DNA of 45,526 nucleotides. Origin: Devosia sp. GTDB lineage: Bacteria; Pseudomonadota; Alphaproteobacteria; Rhizobiales; Devosiaceae. The position numbers and the translations under genes were made by a program. The notes beneath the pieces were generated by a model. It saw only the letters and a list, made by a program, of their open reading frames with translations. It did not search any database and was not told the origin of the DNA. Positions 10,952 through 19,341 of the stretch are shown in pieces. The stretch is taken from positions 1-45,526 of the forward strand of contig NZ_JACZKG010000038.1 in assembly GCF_014860165.1 (NCBI RefSeq). Direction: 5' to 3'. Position 1 is the stretch's first letter. Each line of letters opens with the position of its first letter.

Positions 10952-11689
10952 ATGACCTCAAGACCCCTCTTTGGCACCGTCCTGGGCATCGTCACGCTCG
11001 CTGTCCTGGTCCAACCGACCAGTGCCGAAAGCATGCGCGCGCGCCCGAAGGCGGTGGTGGAGCTGTTCACCAGCCAGGGCTGCGCACAATGCCCGCCCGC
11101 CGATGCGCTGCTGACGGGCCTGGCCGAAGAGGGTGACGTCGTGGCGCTCGCCTACCATGTCGACTATTGGGACTATGTGGGCTGGGAAGACACGTTCGGC
11201 AGTGAGGAATATTCGGACCGGCAGCGGGCCTATGCCAAGAGCTGGGGATCGTCGCGGATCTACACGCCGCAGATGGTGGTCAATGGCGCCAAGGGCGTGG
11301 TGGGCTCGCATCGCAGCGAGGTGCATGGCGCGCTCGATGGGGCGGCGCTGCCACTGGCGGTGGAAATCGCCCGCGACGGCGACATGCTCAAGGTGAGCAT
11401 TCCGCCCAATACCAGCCTCGAGGATGCGGTGGTCTGGATGGTGACCTATCTCGACCGGGCCGATGTGGCCATCGACACGGGCGACAATGCCGGCAAGTCC
11501 ATGGTCTATACCCAGGTGGTGACCGACAGGCAGGTGCTGGGCATGTGGGAAGGGACGACCGGCGCCAGCCTCAAGCTGCCGCTGCCCGAAATTCTCGACG
11601 ATGGCAGCACCGGCATTGCCGTGATCGTGCAGCAGGAAAACGGTGGGCTGCCCGGCCCGATCCTGGGCGCCGCGACCTACGAGCGCTGA
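10952..11689 (+). CDS. DUF1223 domain protein, secreted thioredoxin-like
   Basis: 245 residues. A signal peptide (about 1-27, hydrophobic core LFGTVLGIVTLAVLV, ending near TSA) indicates export. The domain opens with VVELFTSQGCAQCPPAD, a thioredoxin-fold strand and CxxC pair (GCAQC), then YHVDYWDYVGW and YTPQMVVNG, the DUF1223 hallmarks. The family is common in alphaproteobacteria and its reaction is not established; a periplasmic redox role is inferred from the fold and the CxxC. ATG 10952 is chosen because it begins the signal peptide; the frame upstream overlaps the GNAT gene. Confidence 0.9.
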   Translation: MTSRPLFGTVLGIVTLAVLVQPTSAESMRARPKAVVELFTSQGCAQCPPADALLTGLAEEGDVVALAYHVDYWDYVGWEDTFGSEEYSDRQRAYAKSWGSSRIYTPQMVVNGAKGVVGSHRSEVHGALDGAALPLAVEIARDGDMLKVSIPPNTSLEDAVVWMVTYLDRADVAIDTGDNAGKSMVYTQVVTDRQVLGMWEGTTGASLKLPLPEILDDGSTGIAVIVQQENGGLPGPILGAATYER

Positions 11690-11691
11690 AC

Positions 11692-11723
11692 AAAGAAAAC
11701 CCGTTCCTGGGGGCAGGAACGGG
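11692..11723 (-). terminator. Intrinsic terminator (minus strand)
   Basis: Perfect stem CCCGTTCCTG (11700-11709) with CAGGAACGGG (11714-11723), loop of four G on the plus strand. Read on the minus strand it is followed by TTTTCTTTG; on the plus strand no T-run follows. It is therefore best explained by a minus-strand transcript ending here, although it may also help end the DUF1223 mRNA, whose stop is 10 bases away. Confidence 0.75.
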
Positions 11724-11840
11724 CAAAGGTTCTGACTGGTCAACTCAAAATAAGGGCGGCTGACACCCAGGCTTCTGGGTTTGGGGGCTCGGTCGGCCCG
11801 GATGTCAGCCACTGGAGGCAATGACCAGAGGCTGACCGCG
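11692..11840 (-). ncRNA. Candidate structured small RNA, unidentified
   Basis: The 286-base gap between DUF1223 and DUF2794 holds a nested fold. P1 pairs 11736-11742 with 11822-11828 (CTGGTCA/TGACCAG). A large asymmetric bubble follows, then P2 pairs 11758-11765 with 11803-11810 (GGCTGACA/TGTCAGCC, perfect). Inside are two small hairpins, 11766-11779 (CCCAG-gctt-CTGGG) and 11785-11799 (GGGC/GCCC). A perfect 10-pair hairpin with a T-run on the minus strand follows at 11692-11723. The terminator sets the strand as minus and the 3' end near 11692. The 5' end and promoter are not resolved. I do not recognise the family; the stem-bubble-stem layout recalls 6S RNA, but that is only a resemblance. 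Confidence 0.55.
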
Positions 11841-11975
11841 CATTCTGGCGGGGGCGGGGACAAAGTGTGACCAAATTGGGGAATTTGCAGCAGCGCAGGT
11901 CGCGCTTGCATCATCCGGCAAATCCCGCAATCATGACAGTGCGTTGACACCGATGGGCTTGGAGTCGATCAGATC

Positions 11976-12365
11976 TTGCAGGGCCGCACGCCAAACGACA
12001 GGACCGTCAATCTCTCGCTGGTGCATGCCGGCGATGGTCCGGCGAGCCCGGCGCAGGCCAAGATCCCGGCCATCGTCGCCTTCGACCGCAAGGAATTGCA
12101 GCTCATTCTCAGCGTCTATGGCCGCAAGGTCGGCCAGGGCGAATGGCGCGACTATGCCATGGACTTCTTGCGCGAGCGGGCAGTGTTTTCCGTCTATGCC
12201 CGGGTCTCGGAGCGCCCACTCTACATCATCGAAAAGACGCCGCGCCTGCGCAACCGGCAGGGGCAATATGCGGTGACCAACCAGCAGGGCCGCATCCTCA
12301 AGCGGGGGCATGACCTGGCTTTGGTGCTGCGCCTGCTCGATCCGCAATTGGCGGTAGTGGGATGA
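11976..12365 (+). CDS. DUF2794 domain protein
   Basis: Up to 129 residues. The core FDRKELQLILSVYGRKV..GEWRDYAMDFL..RAVFSVYAR, followed by PLYIIEKTPRLRNRQGQYAV and ILKRGHDLALVLRLLD, matches the small alphaproteobacterial DUF2794 family, whose function is unknown. No ATG is available in frame: the frame is closed by TGA at 11934, and the usable starts are TTG 11976 or GTG 12021. A TTGACA at 11944 would make TTG 11976 almost leaderless, which slightly favours GTG 12021 if that is the promoter. Converges on the GrpB gene with 21 bases between stops. Confidence 0.82.
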   Translation: MQGRTPNDRTVNLSLVHAGDGPASPAQAKIPAIVAFDRKELQLILSVYGRKVGQGEWRDYAMDFLRERAVFSVYARVSERPLYIIEKTPRLRNRQGQYAVTNQQGRILKRGHDLALVLRLLDPQLAVVG

Positions 12366-12386
12366 GCTGTACCAGACGTGCTCGGC

Positions 12387-12938
12387 CTAGTCGGGGGCGA
12401 CCAGCCGAGCTTTCACGGCGTCAATAAATGCCTGCTTTTGCGCATTATAGGCAGTGCGCCCCTCTGGGGCAGCGGCCACGGCCTTCACCTTGAGCGCGAG
12501 GTAGCGGTCCCGCAACTGTCCATCGCGTCGCAAAGCGTCGCGAAAGGCCAGGTTGGAGACCCAGCTTTCGCCGCCGAACTCGACTACATGGACAAGGTGG
12601 GTGCGCTCGCTCCGATCACGTCCTCGACCAAAGATATGGTGGCCAGGGACGCCGGCATGTTCGGCATAGTCGTAGCCCAGTGTCAGCAGCGGATCGTGGC
12701 ACTTGACCCAGTCCGATAGCGGCAGCACGCCGACCAGAATGTCCACGATAGGCTTTGCAGGAAGGCCCGACACGGCGGTGGAGCCATAGTGCTCAATGCT
12801 TCGTGCCGTCGCGCCCAATGCGCTGACAAGCCGGGCCCGCTCGGCCTCGAACGCCGCTGCCCAAGCCGGGTTGTACGCTACCAGCCGATTCTGGTTGTGC
12901 CGGAGACCCAGCAGAGCGCCTTCGTCCGGGCCGGACAA
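12387..12938 (-). CDS. GrpB/UPF0157 family protein
   Basis: 183 residues, matching the GrpB (UPF0157) family of nucleotidyltransferase-like fold: YNPAWAAAFEAERARL, then IEHYGSTAVSGLPAKPIVDILVGV (about 47-70) with the family's GSTAVxGLxAKPxxD signature, then NLAFRDALRRD (about 130-140). Biochemical function is not established; some relatives are fused to dephospho-CoA kinase. The start is TTG at 12938, two bases after the stop of the upstream GNAT gene (TAG-T-TTG); no ATG or GTG lies before the conserved core. Translational coupling to the GNAT gene is likely. Confidence 0.87.
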   Translation of the reverse strand: MSGPDEGALLGLRHNQNRLVAYNPAWAAAFEAERARLVSALGATARSIEHYGSTAVSGLPAKPIVDILVGVLPLSDWVKCHDPLLTLGYDYAEHAGVPGHHIFGRGRDRSERTHLVHVVEFGGESWVSNLAFRDALRRDGQLRDRYLALKVKAVAAAPEGRTAYNAQKQAFIDAVKARLVAPD

Positions 12939-12939
12939 A

Positions 12940-13437
12940 CTACAGCGCCTTTTGCAGGTGCACGATGTCGTGCCAGCGGTCGAACTTGTAGCCGACCGCC
13001 TTGTAATAGCCGACGCGCTCGAAGCCGAATTTTTCGTGGATGGCGATGGAATTGGCGGTTTCGGCGGTGATGACGGCCAGCATCTGCTTGAAGCCGAAGG
13101 CGGTTGATTGGGCCAGGAGTTCGGTCAGCATCAGCCGGCCCAGCCCGCGCCCGGTGGCCGCGGGATCGAGATAGATGGAATCCTCGCAGGTGAAGCGATA
13201 GGCGGCGCGCGGGCGGTAGAAGCTGGCATAGGCATAGCCCAGCACCTTCCCAGCCTCCTCAGCCACGATCAGCGGATGGCCCAGGCGCCTGAGGCCCGCA
13301 TATTTCTCGGCGATCGCCTCTTCGCCGGGCACTTCGGTATCGAAGGTGATGGCGGTGTTGCGGACATAATGGCTGTAGATGGCCGTAATGGCGGGCACAT
13401 CGGACCATTGAAAGGCGCGGAGGATAAGGTCGGACAT
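12940..13437 (-). CDS. GNAT N-acetyltransferase, phosphinothricin-acetyltransferase-like
   Basis: 165 residues. It resembles the PAT/MnaT group of GNAT enzymes: opening LILRAFQWSDVPAITAIYSHYVRNT, the FDTEVPGEE segment, acetyl-CoA loop DPAATGRGLGRLMLTELL (about 97-114), and a C-terminal AIHEKFGFERVGYYKAVGYKFDRWHDIVHLQK. Such enzymes acetylate methionine sulfone/sulfoximine or related amino acids; the actual substrate is unknown. ATG 13437 follows the yccA-side terminator by 12 bases, so its promoter must overlap that hairpin or it depends on readthrough. Forms a two-gene unit with the GrpB gene. Confidence 0.87.
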   Translation of the reverse strand: MSDLILRAFQWSDVPAITAIYSHYVRNTAITFDTEVPGEEAIAEKYAGLRRLGHPLIVAEEAGKVLGYAYASFYRPRAAYRFTCEDSIYLDPAATGRGLGRLMLTELLAQSTAFGFKQMLAVITAETANSIAIHEKFGFERVGYYKAVGYKFDRWHDIVHLQKAL

Positions 13438-13449
13438 GAGTGTTTCGGC

Positions 13450-13487
13450 AAAAAGAAGGGACCGCAGCCCTTGTAGGCTGCGGTCCC
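13450..13487 (-). terminator. Intrinsic terminator of the BAX-inhibitor-1 gene
   Basis: Perfect 12-pair stem GGGACCGCAGCC (13458-13469) with GGCTGCGGTCCC (13476-13487), 6-base loop. On the minus strand it is followed by TTCTTTTTG. It lies 50 bases past the BAX-inhibitor-1 stop and directly before the GNAT start. Confidence 0.88.
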
Positions 13488-13537
13488 CGATATCGTCCAA
13501 CCAAATTGCTTGATCGTGCGATCAAGCCATCCGTTGC

Positions 13538-14308
13538 TTACTCGCGATTGCCGAACAGGCGGAGCAGCATCAGGAACAGGTTGATGAAGTCGAGGTAGAG
13601 GCTCAGCGCGCCCATGATGGCGCCCTTGGCCAGCACGTCGGCGCCAAACGACTCCGAGTAGCCTTCCTTGATCTTCTGGGTATCGTAGGCGGTGAGGCCC
13701 ACGAAGATCAGCACGCCCACAGCCGAGATCGCAAATTCGAGCATGCTGGACTGCATGAAGATATTGACGATCGAGGCGATGATCAGGCCGATCAGGCCCA
13801 TCATCAGGAAGCTGCCCATCTGGGTCAGGTCACGCTTGGTGGTGTAGCCGTAAAGGCTCATGGCACCGAAGGTCGCGGCGGTGATGAAGAACACCTTGGC
13901 GATCGAAGCGTCGGTATAGACCAGGAAGATCGAGCTCAGCGACACGCCCATGATGGCGGCGAAAGCCCAGAACGTGGCCTGTGCCGCGCCCACGGAGAGC
14001 TTGTTGATGCCAAAGCTCAGCACCAGCACGAAAGCCAGCGGCGCGAGCATCACGACCCACTGCAGCGGGCTGGCATAGAGCAGGGCGCCCCACTGCGTCA
14101 CCAACTGGCCGTTGGCAAGCTGGCCCACGGCGGCATTCGGATCGGTGGTGATGGCGGCCGCGGCGGCGAACCAGGCAGCCAGGCCGGTCACGACGAGCCC
14201 GACACCCATGTAATTATAGACGCGCAGCATGTAGCTGCGCAGGCCCTCGTCGATGGCCAAGGCCGAGCCGGCCCGCGCACCGAGGGTCTGACGGTCATAT
14301 TCAGCCAT
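13538..14308 (-). CDS. BAX inhibitor-1/YccA family membrane protein
   Basis: 256 residues with seven hydrophobic segments after a cytoplasmic N-terminus (MAEYDRQTLGARAG). Family hallmarks are YNYMGVGLVVTGLAAW (about 33-48), a SLYGYTTKRDLTQMGSFLMMGLIG block (about 154-177) and the C-terminal LTAYDTQKIKEGY with the acidic residue linked to pH-sensitive calcium leak in BsYetJ. Relatives act as calcium channels or interact with the FtsH membrane protease. Monocistronic: a promoter gap of about 197 bases separates it from the divergent thpR, and a strong terminator follows. Confidence 0.92.
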   Translation of the reverse strand: MAEYDRQTLGARAGSALAIDEGLRSYMLRVYNYMGVGLVVTGLAAWFAAAAAITTDPNAAVGQLANGQLVTQWGALLYASPLQWVVMLAPLAFVLVLSFGINKLSVGAAQATFWAFAAIMGVSLSSIFLVYTDASIAKVFFITAATFGAMSLYGYTTKRDLTQMGSFLMMGLIGLIIASIVNIFMQSSMLEFAISAVGVLIFVGLTAYDTQKIKEGYSESFGADVLAKGAIMGALSLYLDFINLFLMLLRLFGNRE

Positions 14309-14505
14309 AGTCGGTTTCCTTTCCCAGATAATGCGGTCTCTTGCACCGCCGGTGGGCATTGGTTTGCCACTTGCGCACAATATGGATGCGGGGCCAGTTG
14401 TTTACAAGTGATCATGCCGTGAGGCGACGAATGGGCTGGCCGCGTGGTTGGTCTGTGCTACGGTCGACGCCGAATCGCGTGTTTCCTTATGAAGAGGAGG
14501 GCCCC

Positions 14506-15045
14506 ATGCCCCGGCTCTTTACCGGCCTCGAAATACCGGCCGATGTTGGATTTGCGCTTTCTCTCAAGCGCGGCGGGCTGACGGGTGCCCGCTGGATCGA
14601 TGCCGAGAATTATCACATTACCTTGAGATTCATCGGCGATGTCGATCACCAGACCGCCGACGAGGTGGCTGACAGTCTCGACCGGCTCTCCAATTCGCTG
14701 CGCTTTTCGGTGCGGCTCACCCATCTGGGCACGTTTGGCGGCGACAAGCCGCGGGCGCTCTATGCCGGGGTCGAGCCCAGCGAGGCGCTCAACCGCCTGC
14801 AGGCGGCGCAGGAGCGGGTGCTGCAGCGGGCCGGTCTGCCGCCCGATGGGCGCAAATTCGTGCCGCATGTGTCGCTGGCGCGGCTGCGCGGTTCGGGCGC
14901 CGAGGAGGTGGCGCGGTTCATGGCCGAGGCCGGCCGGTTCGAGCCGCTCAGCTTTCCGGTCGGCCGGTTCGTGCTGTTTTCGAGCAAGGATTCGGTGGGC
15001 GGCGGTCCCTATGTGGTGGAGCAGAGCTATCCCCTGGCCGCGTAA
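14506..15045 (+). CDS. thpR: RNA 2',3'-cyclic phosphodiesterase ThpR
   Basis: 179 residues of the 2H phosphoesterase family. The paired catalytic motifs are HITL (His37-Thr39) and HVSL (His121-Ser123; the second Thr is replaced by Ser, which is common). Known members open 2',3'-cyclic phosphates on RNA ends and were first described as 2'-5' RNA ligases. The start ATG 14506 is fixed by a strong AGGAGG at 14495-14500, with 5 bases of spacing. The frame upstream to 14341 has no support. Apparently a single-gene unit. Confidence 0.92.
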   Translation: MPRLFTGLEIPADVGFALSLKRGGLTGARWIDAENYHITLRFIGDVDHQTADEVADSLDRLSNSLRFSVRLTHLGTFGGDKPRALYAGVEPSEALNRLQAAQERVLQRAGLPPDGRKFVPHVSLARLRGSGAEEVARFMAEAGRFEPLSFPVGRFVLFSSKDSVGGGPYVVEQSYPLAA

Positions 15046-15080
15046 GCGTGCTTCTGGCGGCCTGATCGCTCACGCTAGCG

Positions 15081-15096
15081 TTAGCACAATGTTAAC
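15081..15096. promoter_or_regulatory. CtrA-like site, one mismatch
   Basis: TTAG-N7-TTAAC, one base off TTAA-N7-TTAAC, lying 167 bases before the first IalB-like start. The gap between thpR and that gene is AT-rich by local standards, so chance is possible. Confidence 0.35.
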
Positions 15097-15262
15097 CCCA
15101 ACGGCGCAAACCGGACCAAACGCGATAGTGGCCGTCAAATTGCCGCCGCGATTAACCTGCTATTGAAGCAAATTCAGTCGGATGCGGCGGCGTTTGACAC
15201 CTTGGTAACCATGTTCGGGGCAGACTTCGCGGGCAGCTCTCCCCAATAGCGGACCTTCAAGA

Positions 15263-15802
15263 ATGAGGAAGAAATTGGCGATGACGACGAAAACCGGTGG
15301 CCTTGCACTCGGGCTCGCGGTCGGCGCGATCATGGCTCTGGTTCCTGCAGCCCAGGCGCAGCAGGCGACCGAGCTGGGCACCTTCAATGCCTGGACCGCC
15401 TGGCAGGCGACGGACGCGTCGGGCGTGATCTGCTACGTATCGGCGACCCCGACCAGCAGCGAGCCGGCCGGTGCCAATCGTGACCCGATCCACTTCATGA
15501 TCATTCACCGCAAAGGCATGGGCACCAAGAACGAGGTGCAGACCATTATTGGCTATCCGTTCAACGCCACCGACGCCAAGGCGAGCGCCAGCGTCGATGG
15601 CAAGTCCTATCCCATGGTCACCGAGGGCTCGGCCGCCTGGCTCGCCTCGACCGGCGACGAGGGCGGGTTCGTCCAGGCCTTCAAGGCCGGCAGCAACCTG
15701 GTGGTCCGCGGCACCAGCCAGCGCGGCACCAATACGGTCGATACCTATTCGCTCTCGGGCGCGACCGCGGCGATGAAGGCCATCGACGCTGCCTGTGCAT
15801 GA
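15263..15802 (+). CDS. Invasion-associated locus B (IalB) family protein
   Basis: 179 residues. Signal peptide with cleavage near VPAAQAQQ, then the IalB-type beta-sandwich: FNAWTAWQATDASGVICYVSATP, two cysteines (near 58 and the C-terminal DAACA), and a closing YSLSGATAAMKAIDAAC. Named after Bartonella IalB, but in free-living Rhizobiales these are periplasmic proteins of unknown role. Two starts are possible, ATG 15263 and ATG 15281; the second has GAGGAAG at a good distance. A close paralogue follows 88 bases downstream. Confidence 0.82.
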   Translation: MRKKLAMTTKTGGLALGLAVGAIMALVPAAQAQQATELGTFNAWTAWQATDASGVICYVSATPTSSEPAGANRDPIHFMIIHRKGMGTKNEVQTIIGYPFNATDAKASASVDGKSYPMVTEGSAAWLASTGDEGGFVQAFKAGSNLVVRGTSQRGTNTVDTYSLSGATAAMKAIDAACA

Positions 15803-15890
15803 TTTTTGGGTTGCCCCATCACGGCAATCAACCCTATCTGGGCGTCGGGCCGAACAGGCCCTTCGCCTTTTTCGCTTCTGCGAGGTCCTG

Positions 15891-16394
15891 ATGTTGAAGT
15901 CCACCGCGGCGCTCGCTCTGGTCGCCAGCCTGATCCTCACCGTCCCAGCCAGTGCCCAGCAGGTGCGGCTGCTGGGTGAGCATCGCGCCTGGTCGAGCTA
16001 TGCCGCCAATGACGCGGCCGGACCGGTCTGTTTTGCCATGACCAAGCCCGAAAGCGTCGCGCCGACGCCCGATGGCTATAGCCAGGCCTATATCTACGTC
16101 ACCAATCGTCCGGCCGAAAACGTCACCACCGAGTTCAACCTGGTTGCCGGTTTCGCCTTCCTGCCCGACAGCAAGGCGACGATCAATGTCGGCGGGCAGG
16201 TGTTCAACCTGTTCACCCAGAACGACGCCGCCTGGCTTGACGATGCCGGGCAGTCCGCCGAACTCGCCAGCGCCATGCGTGCTGGCTCCAGCATGGTGGT
16301 GGAGGGCACGACTGCCGCCGGCATCAAGGTGACGCAGAACTATTCCCTCTCGGGCGCCACCGCCGCCCAGCAGTCGATCGGCAGCGGCTGCTAG
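15891..16394 (+). CDS. IalB family protein, second tandem copy
   Basis: 167 residues, with signal peptide MLKSTAALALVASLILTVPA cleaved near ASAQQ. The mature part parallels the preceding gene: RAWSSYAANDAAGPVCFAMTKP against its AWTAWQATDASGVICYVSATP, and the same YSLSGATAAQQSIGSGC ending, including the paired cysteines. The two copies have diverged widely in the middle, so this is an old duplication. ATG 15891 starts the signal peptide. The 88-base gap and common strand suggest one transcript. Confidence 0.82.
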   Translation: MLKSTAALALVASLILTVPASAQQVRLLGEHRAWSSYAANDAAGPVCFAMTKPESVAPTPDGYSQAYIYVTNRPAENVTTEFNLVAGFAFLPDSKATINVGGQVFNLFTQNDAAWLDDAGQSAELASAMRAGSSMVVEGTTAAGIKVTQNYSLSGATAAQQSIGSGC

Positions 16395-16530
16395 GCCGTC
16401 GCCTAACCACGAATCGAGTTGGTGGATGCGCCGTCCGCATCCCTCCCTCCTGGTACGGTGACTTTGCGTAACCGTCACTGGTGTGTTATTGGCCGCGCCA
16501 ATCCTGCATCTTCGGACCTTTCGCACGCTC

Positions 16531-17739
16531 ATGAGCATCGCGCTGAACCTTGACCATTCGACTGCCGTCCGCCCCCCTGTGGCGAGCCGCCCGTCGCTGA
16601 TCGGTCTCTCCAAGCCGCAGCTTGCCGAGGCGCTGACCACATCAGGCATTGCGTCGGACAAGGAAGCGCGCATGCGCGCCAGCCAGCTGTGGAACTGGCT
16701 CTATGTCAATGGCACCACCGATTTCGACAAGATGACCAATGTGGCCAAGCCGGTGCGGCAGAAGCTGGCCGACGCCTTCATGCTCGACCGGCCCGAGATC
16801 GTCACCGAGCAGGTGTCATCAGACGGCACGCGCAAATGGCTGTTCCGCTTCCGCGACCCGGCCAATCCGCACTATCCGCCGGTCGAGGTGGAAACCGTCT
16901 ATATCCCGGAGCAGGATCGCGGGACACTGTGCGTCTCTTCCCAGGTGGGTTGCACCCTCACGTGCTCGTTCTGCCATACCGGCACGCAGAAGCTGGTGCG
17001 CAACCTGACTGCGGGCGAAATCCTCGGCCAGATCCTGATGGCGCGTGAGCGGCTGGGCGATTTTCCCGGCGGCGTGCGGCCCGATGACGGGGGCCTCGTG
17101 CCCTCAGGCGAGAGCCGCGCCATCACCAATGTGGTGATGATGGGCATGGGCGAGCCGCTCTACAATTACGAGAACGTCAAGCAGGCGCTGCTGATCGCCT
17201 CGGCCGGCGACGGCATGAGCCTTTCCAAGCGCCGCATTACCCTCTCGACCTCTGGCGTCGTGCCGTTCATCGAGCCGACCGGGCGCGAGATCGACGTCAT
17301 GCTGGCCATCTCGCTGCATGCCACCAACAACGACCTGCGCGACGTGCTGGTGCCGATCAACAAGAAATGGCCGCTCGAGGAACTGCTCGAGGCTTGCCGC
17401 AACTATCCGGGCCTCTCCAATGCCCGCCGCATCACCTTCGAATATGTGATGCTCGATGGCATCAATGACAGCGATGCCGAAGCCCGCGAACTGGTGCGGC
17501 TATTGGCCGGCATTCCGGCCAAGATCAACCTCATCCCGTTCAATCCGTGGCCGGGCGCCAATTACGGCACCTCGCCCTCAAGCCGCATCGAGCGCTTCGC
17601 CGATATCGTCAACAAGGCCGGCTATGCCAGCCCCGTCCGAACCCCGCGCGGGCGGGACATCTTTGCGGCGTGTGGGCAGCTCAAGAGCGAGAGCGAGCGG
17701 CTGAGCAAGAAGGACCGGGACGCGCTGGCCGGGGTTTGA
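16531..17739 (+). CDS. rlmN: Dual-specificity 23S rRNA/tRNA adenine-C2 methyltransferase RlmN
   Basis: 402 residues. A radical-SAM enzyme that methylates A2503 of 23S rRNA and A37 of some tRNAs. The cluster motif CTLTCSFC gives Cys141, Cys145 and Cys148. It also shows [11 protein letters not shown] (about 51-61), [14 protein letters not shown], and near the C-terminus [16 protein letters not shown], which carries the cysteine that forms the covalent intermediate. ATG 16531 is chosen over the in-frame 16483 because [10 protein letters not shown] resembles rhizobial homologues. It faces rlmJ, another 23S rRNA adenine methyltransferase, across a hairpin. Confidence 0.95.
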   Translation: MSIALNLDHSTAVRPPVASRPSLIGLSKPQLAEALTTSGIASDKEARMRASQLWNWLYVNGTTDFDKMTNVAKPVRQKLADAFMLDRPEIVTEQVSSDGTRKWLFRFRDPANPHYPPVEVETVYIPEQDRGTLCVSSQVGCTLTCSFCHTGTQKLVRNLTAGEILGQILMARERLGDFPGGVRPDDGGLVPSGESRAITNVVMMGMGEPLYNYENVKQALLIASAGDGMSLSKRRITLSTSGVVPFIEPTGREIDVMLAISLHATNNDLRDVLVPINKKWPLEELLEACRNYPGLSNARRITFEYVMLDGINDSDAEARELVRLLAGIPAKINLIPFNPWPGANYGTSPSSRIERFADIVNKAGYASPVRTPRGRDIFAACGQLKSESERLSKKDRDALAGV

Positions 17740-17745
17740 GGCCGA

Positions 17746-17770
17746 CCCTTCTCCCTCAAGGGGAGAAGGG
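17746..17770. terminator. Hairpin between convergent rlmN and rlmJ (family B palindrome)
   Basis: Perfect 10-pair stem CCCTTCTCCC (17746-17755) with GGGAGAAGGG (17761-17770), 5-base loop TCAAG. It is the only structure in the 40-base gap between the two facing genes, so it probably ends both transcripts, though no long T-run flanks it. Sequence relates it to the other family B palindromes. Confidence 0.65.
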
Positions 17771-17779
17771 AAAGACACG

Positions 17780-18628
17780 CTACTCCCCCGCCACCCATTC
17801 CATCCGCACCCGGCCCTTGCCGTCCTCGGCCAATAGCCTGGCCAGTTCGGGCAGCAGCACTTTGAGCTCTTCTTCCAGCGCATAGGGTGGATTGACCACG
17901 ATCATGCCAGTGCCATGCAGGCGCGGCGGGGTGGTGAAGGGGCGGACGTTCAGCTCGATGCGCAGGATCTTGCTTATGCCTGTGCGTTCCAGGCCGTCGA
18001 TGAATTCCGATATCTCGTGCGGGTCCTTCACGGGATACCAGAAGGCATAGATGCCGCCGGGCCAGCGCTGGTGGGCTTTGACCAGCCCGGACACCATGCG
18101 GTCGAATTCGCCCTTCTGCTCGAAGGGGGGATCGATCAGGACGAGGCCGCGCTTTTCCTTGGGTGGGAGATGGGTGCCCAGGGCCGCCCAGCCGTCGAGA
18201 TGGGTGGCGCGGACCTTGTAGTCGCCGGCAAAATTCTCGCGCAGCTTTTCGGCATCGTCGGGATGCAGTTCGAGGGCGAAGAGGCGGTCCTGCTCGCGCA
18301 GCAGGTGCCTCGTGATCAGGGGCGAGCCGGGATAGAAGCGTAGTCCGCCTTCCGGGTTCTGTGCCCTGACAGCATCGAGATAGGGCGCCGCCAATTCGGC
18401 CGCCGGGCCGGAGAGGCCGCGCTCCATCAAGCGGCCGAGGCCGTCGACCCACTCGCCGGTGCGGCCGGCCTCGTCGCCAGCCAGGTCGTGGAGCCCGATG
18501 CCGGCATGGGTGTCGAGCACGCGGAAGGCAGCGGGTTTGCGCTTGAGATATTCGAGGATGCGCACGAGGATCAGGTGCTTGACCACGTCGGCAAAATTGC
18601 CGGCATGGAAGGCGTGGCGGTAGTTCAC
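17780..18628 (-). CDS. rlmJ: 23S rRNA (adenine-2030-N6)-methyltransferase RlmJ
   Basis: 282 residues. The N-terminus [18 protein letters not shown] is the RlmJ signature. SAM-binding parts are [13 protein letters not shown] (about 37-49), and the catalytic amino-methyltransferase motif IDPPFE lies at 165-170. It methylates A2030 in naked 23S rRNA. The start codon is GTG, overlapping the last base of the LysE-type exporter stop (TAGTG), so translation is coupled to a functionally unrelated upstream gene. Confidence 0.95.
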   Translation of the reverse strand: MNYRHAFHAGNFADVVKHLILVRILEYLKRKPAAFRVLDTHAGIGLHDLAGDEAGRTGEWVDGLGRLMERGLSGPAAELAAPYLDAVRAQNPEGGLRFYPGSPLITRHLLREQDRLFALELHPDDAEKLRENFAGDYKVRATHLDGWAALGTHLPPKEKRGLVLIDPPFEQKGEFDRMVSGLVKAHQRWPGGIYAFWYPVKDPHEISEFIDGLERTGISKILRIELNVRPFTTPPRLHGTGMIVVNPPYALEEELKVLLPELARLLAEDGKGRVRMEWVAGE

Positions 18629-19275
18629 TATTTGCGCCCTTCGGCCAAGAGGATCGTGGCGGCGAAGGCCATGAACACGGCGGCAAAGCTCCAGTTCAGG
18701 GCCTTGCCCACCCAGGCCTGCTCACGCAGCGTCTTGGTGAGCCATTCGGCGAACAGCACGATGGCAATGACCACAGGCAGCGAAACGACGATGAATTCGA
18801 CGCCCAGGAACAGCAGCTTGCCCACTGCGGCCGGGTCTTCGGCGGACACGAATTGCGGCAGGAAGGTCACGAAGAACAGTGCGACCTTGGGGTTGGTCAG
18901 GTTGATGCCCAGCCCTGTCATGTAGCTCTGCCACCAGCCGGGCTGCTTGCCGGCCTGCCTGACCACGAGGATGCCGCCACCCGAGCGCACCGCCTGGATG
19001 GCCAGCCAGATCAGATAGAGTGCACCGACGATCTTGAGGGCCCAGAAGGCGGCGGGGGCGGTGACGATCAGCACGGAAATGCCGAAGGCCACCAGCATGG
19101 TATGGACGGCAATGCCTGTGGTGGCGCCGAGCACGGTGGCGAAGCCGTGGCTGCGGCCCCAGTTGATGGTGCGCGAGACAAACAGCGCCATGTCGGGACC
19201 GGGCGTTACCGCCAGCACAAAGCCGGCCAGCGCGAAGGCGAGGATGACGGAAAGATCGGGGATGAAGGCGGGCAT
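18628..19275 (-). CDS. LysE/RhtB family amino-acid exporter
   Basis: 215 residues, six hydrophobic segments. The family hallmark [37 protein letters not shown] opening is present (VTPGPDM near residue 23), as is [22 protein letters not shown] around 120. These proteins export amino acids or homoserine lactones; substrate unknown. Downstream of the Lrp-type gene on the same strand, which fits regulator-exporter pairing. ATG 19275 is preferred because it begins the first helix region; ATG 19308 would add 11 residues. Confidence 0.88.
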   Translation of the reverse strand: MPAFIPDLSVILAFALAGFVLAVTPGPDMALFVSRTINWGRSHGFATVLGATTGIAVHTMLVAFGISVLIVTAPAAFWALKIVGALYLIWLAIQAVRSGGGILVVRQAGKQPGWWQSYMTGLGINLTNPKVALFFVTFLPQFVSAEDPAAVGKLLFLGVEFIVVSLPVVIAIVLFAEWLTKTLREQAWVGKALNWSFAAVFMAFAATILLAEGRK

Positions 19276-19341
19276 GTCGGGTTCCAGAGATGCTTGCGCG
19301 TCACCCATAACGCGCCCGCTCGTTGCAGGCGAGAGGGACGC

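Noticed and set aside
11736..11828. Cobalamin riboswitch
   Set aside because: A GCCACTG string is present, but the B12 box and the other conserved blocks are missing or out of order.
11806..11847. Twelve-codon leader peptide on the minus strand inside the candidate RNA
   Set aside because: No ribosome binding site, no regulatory codon run, and no downstream minus-strand gene to attenuate.
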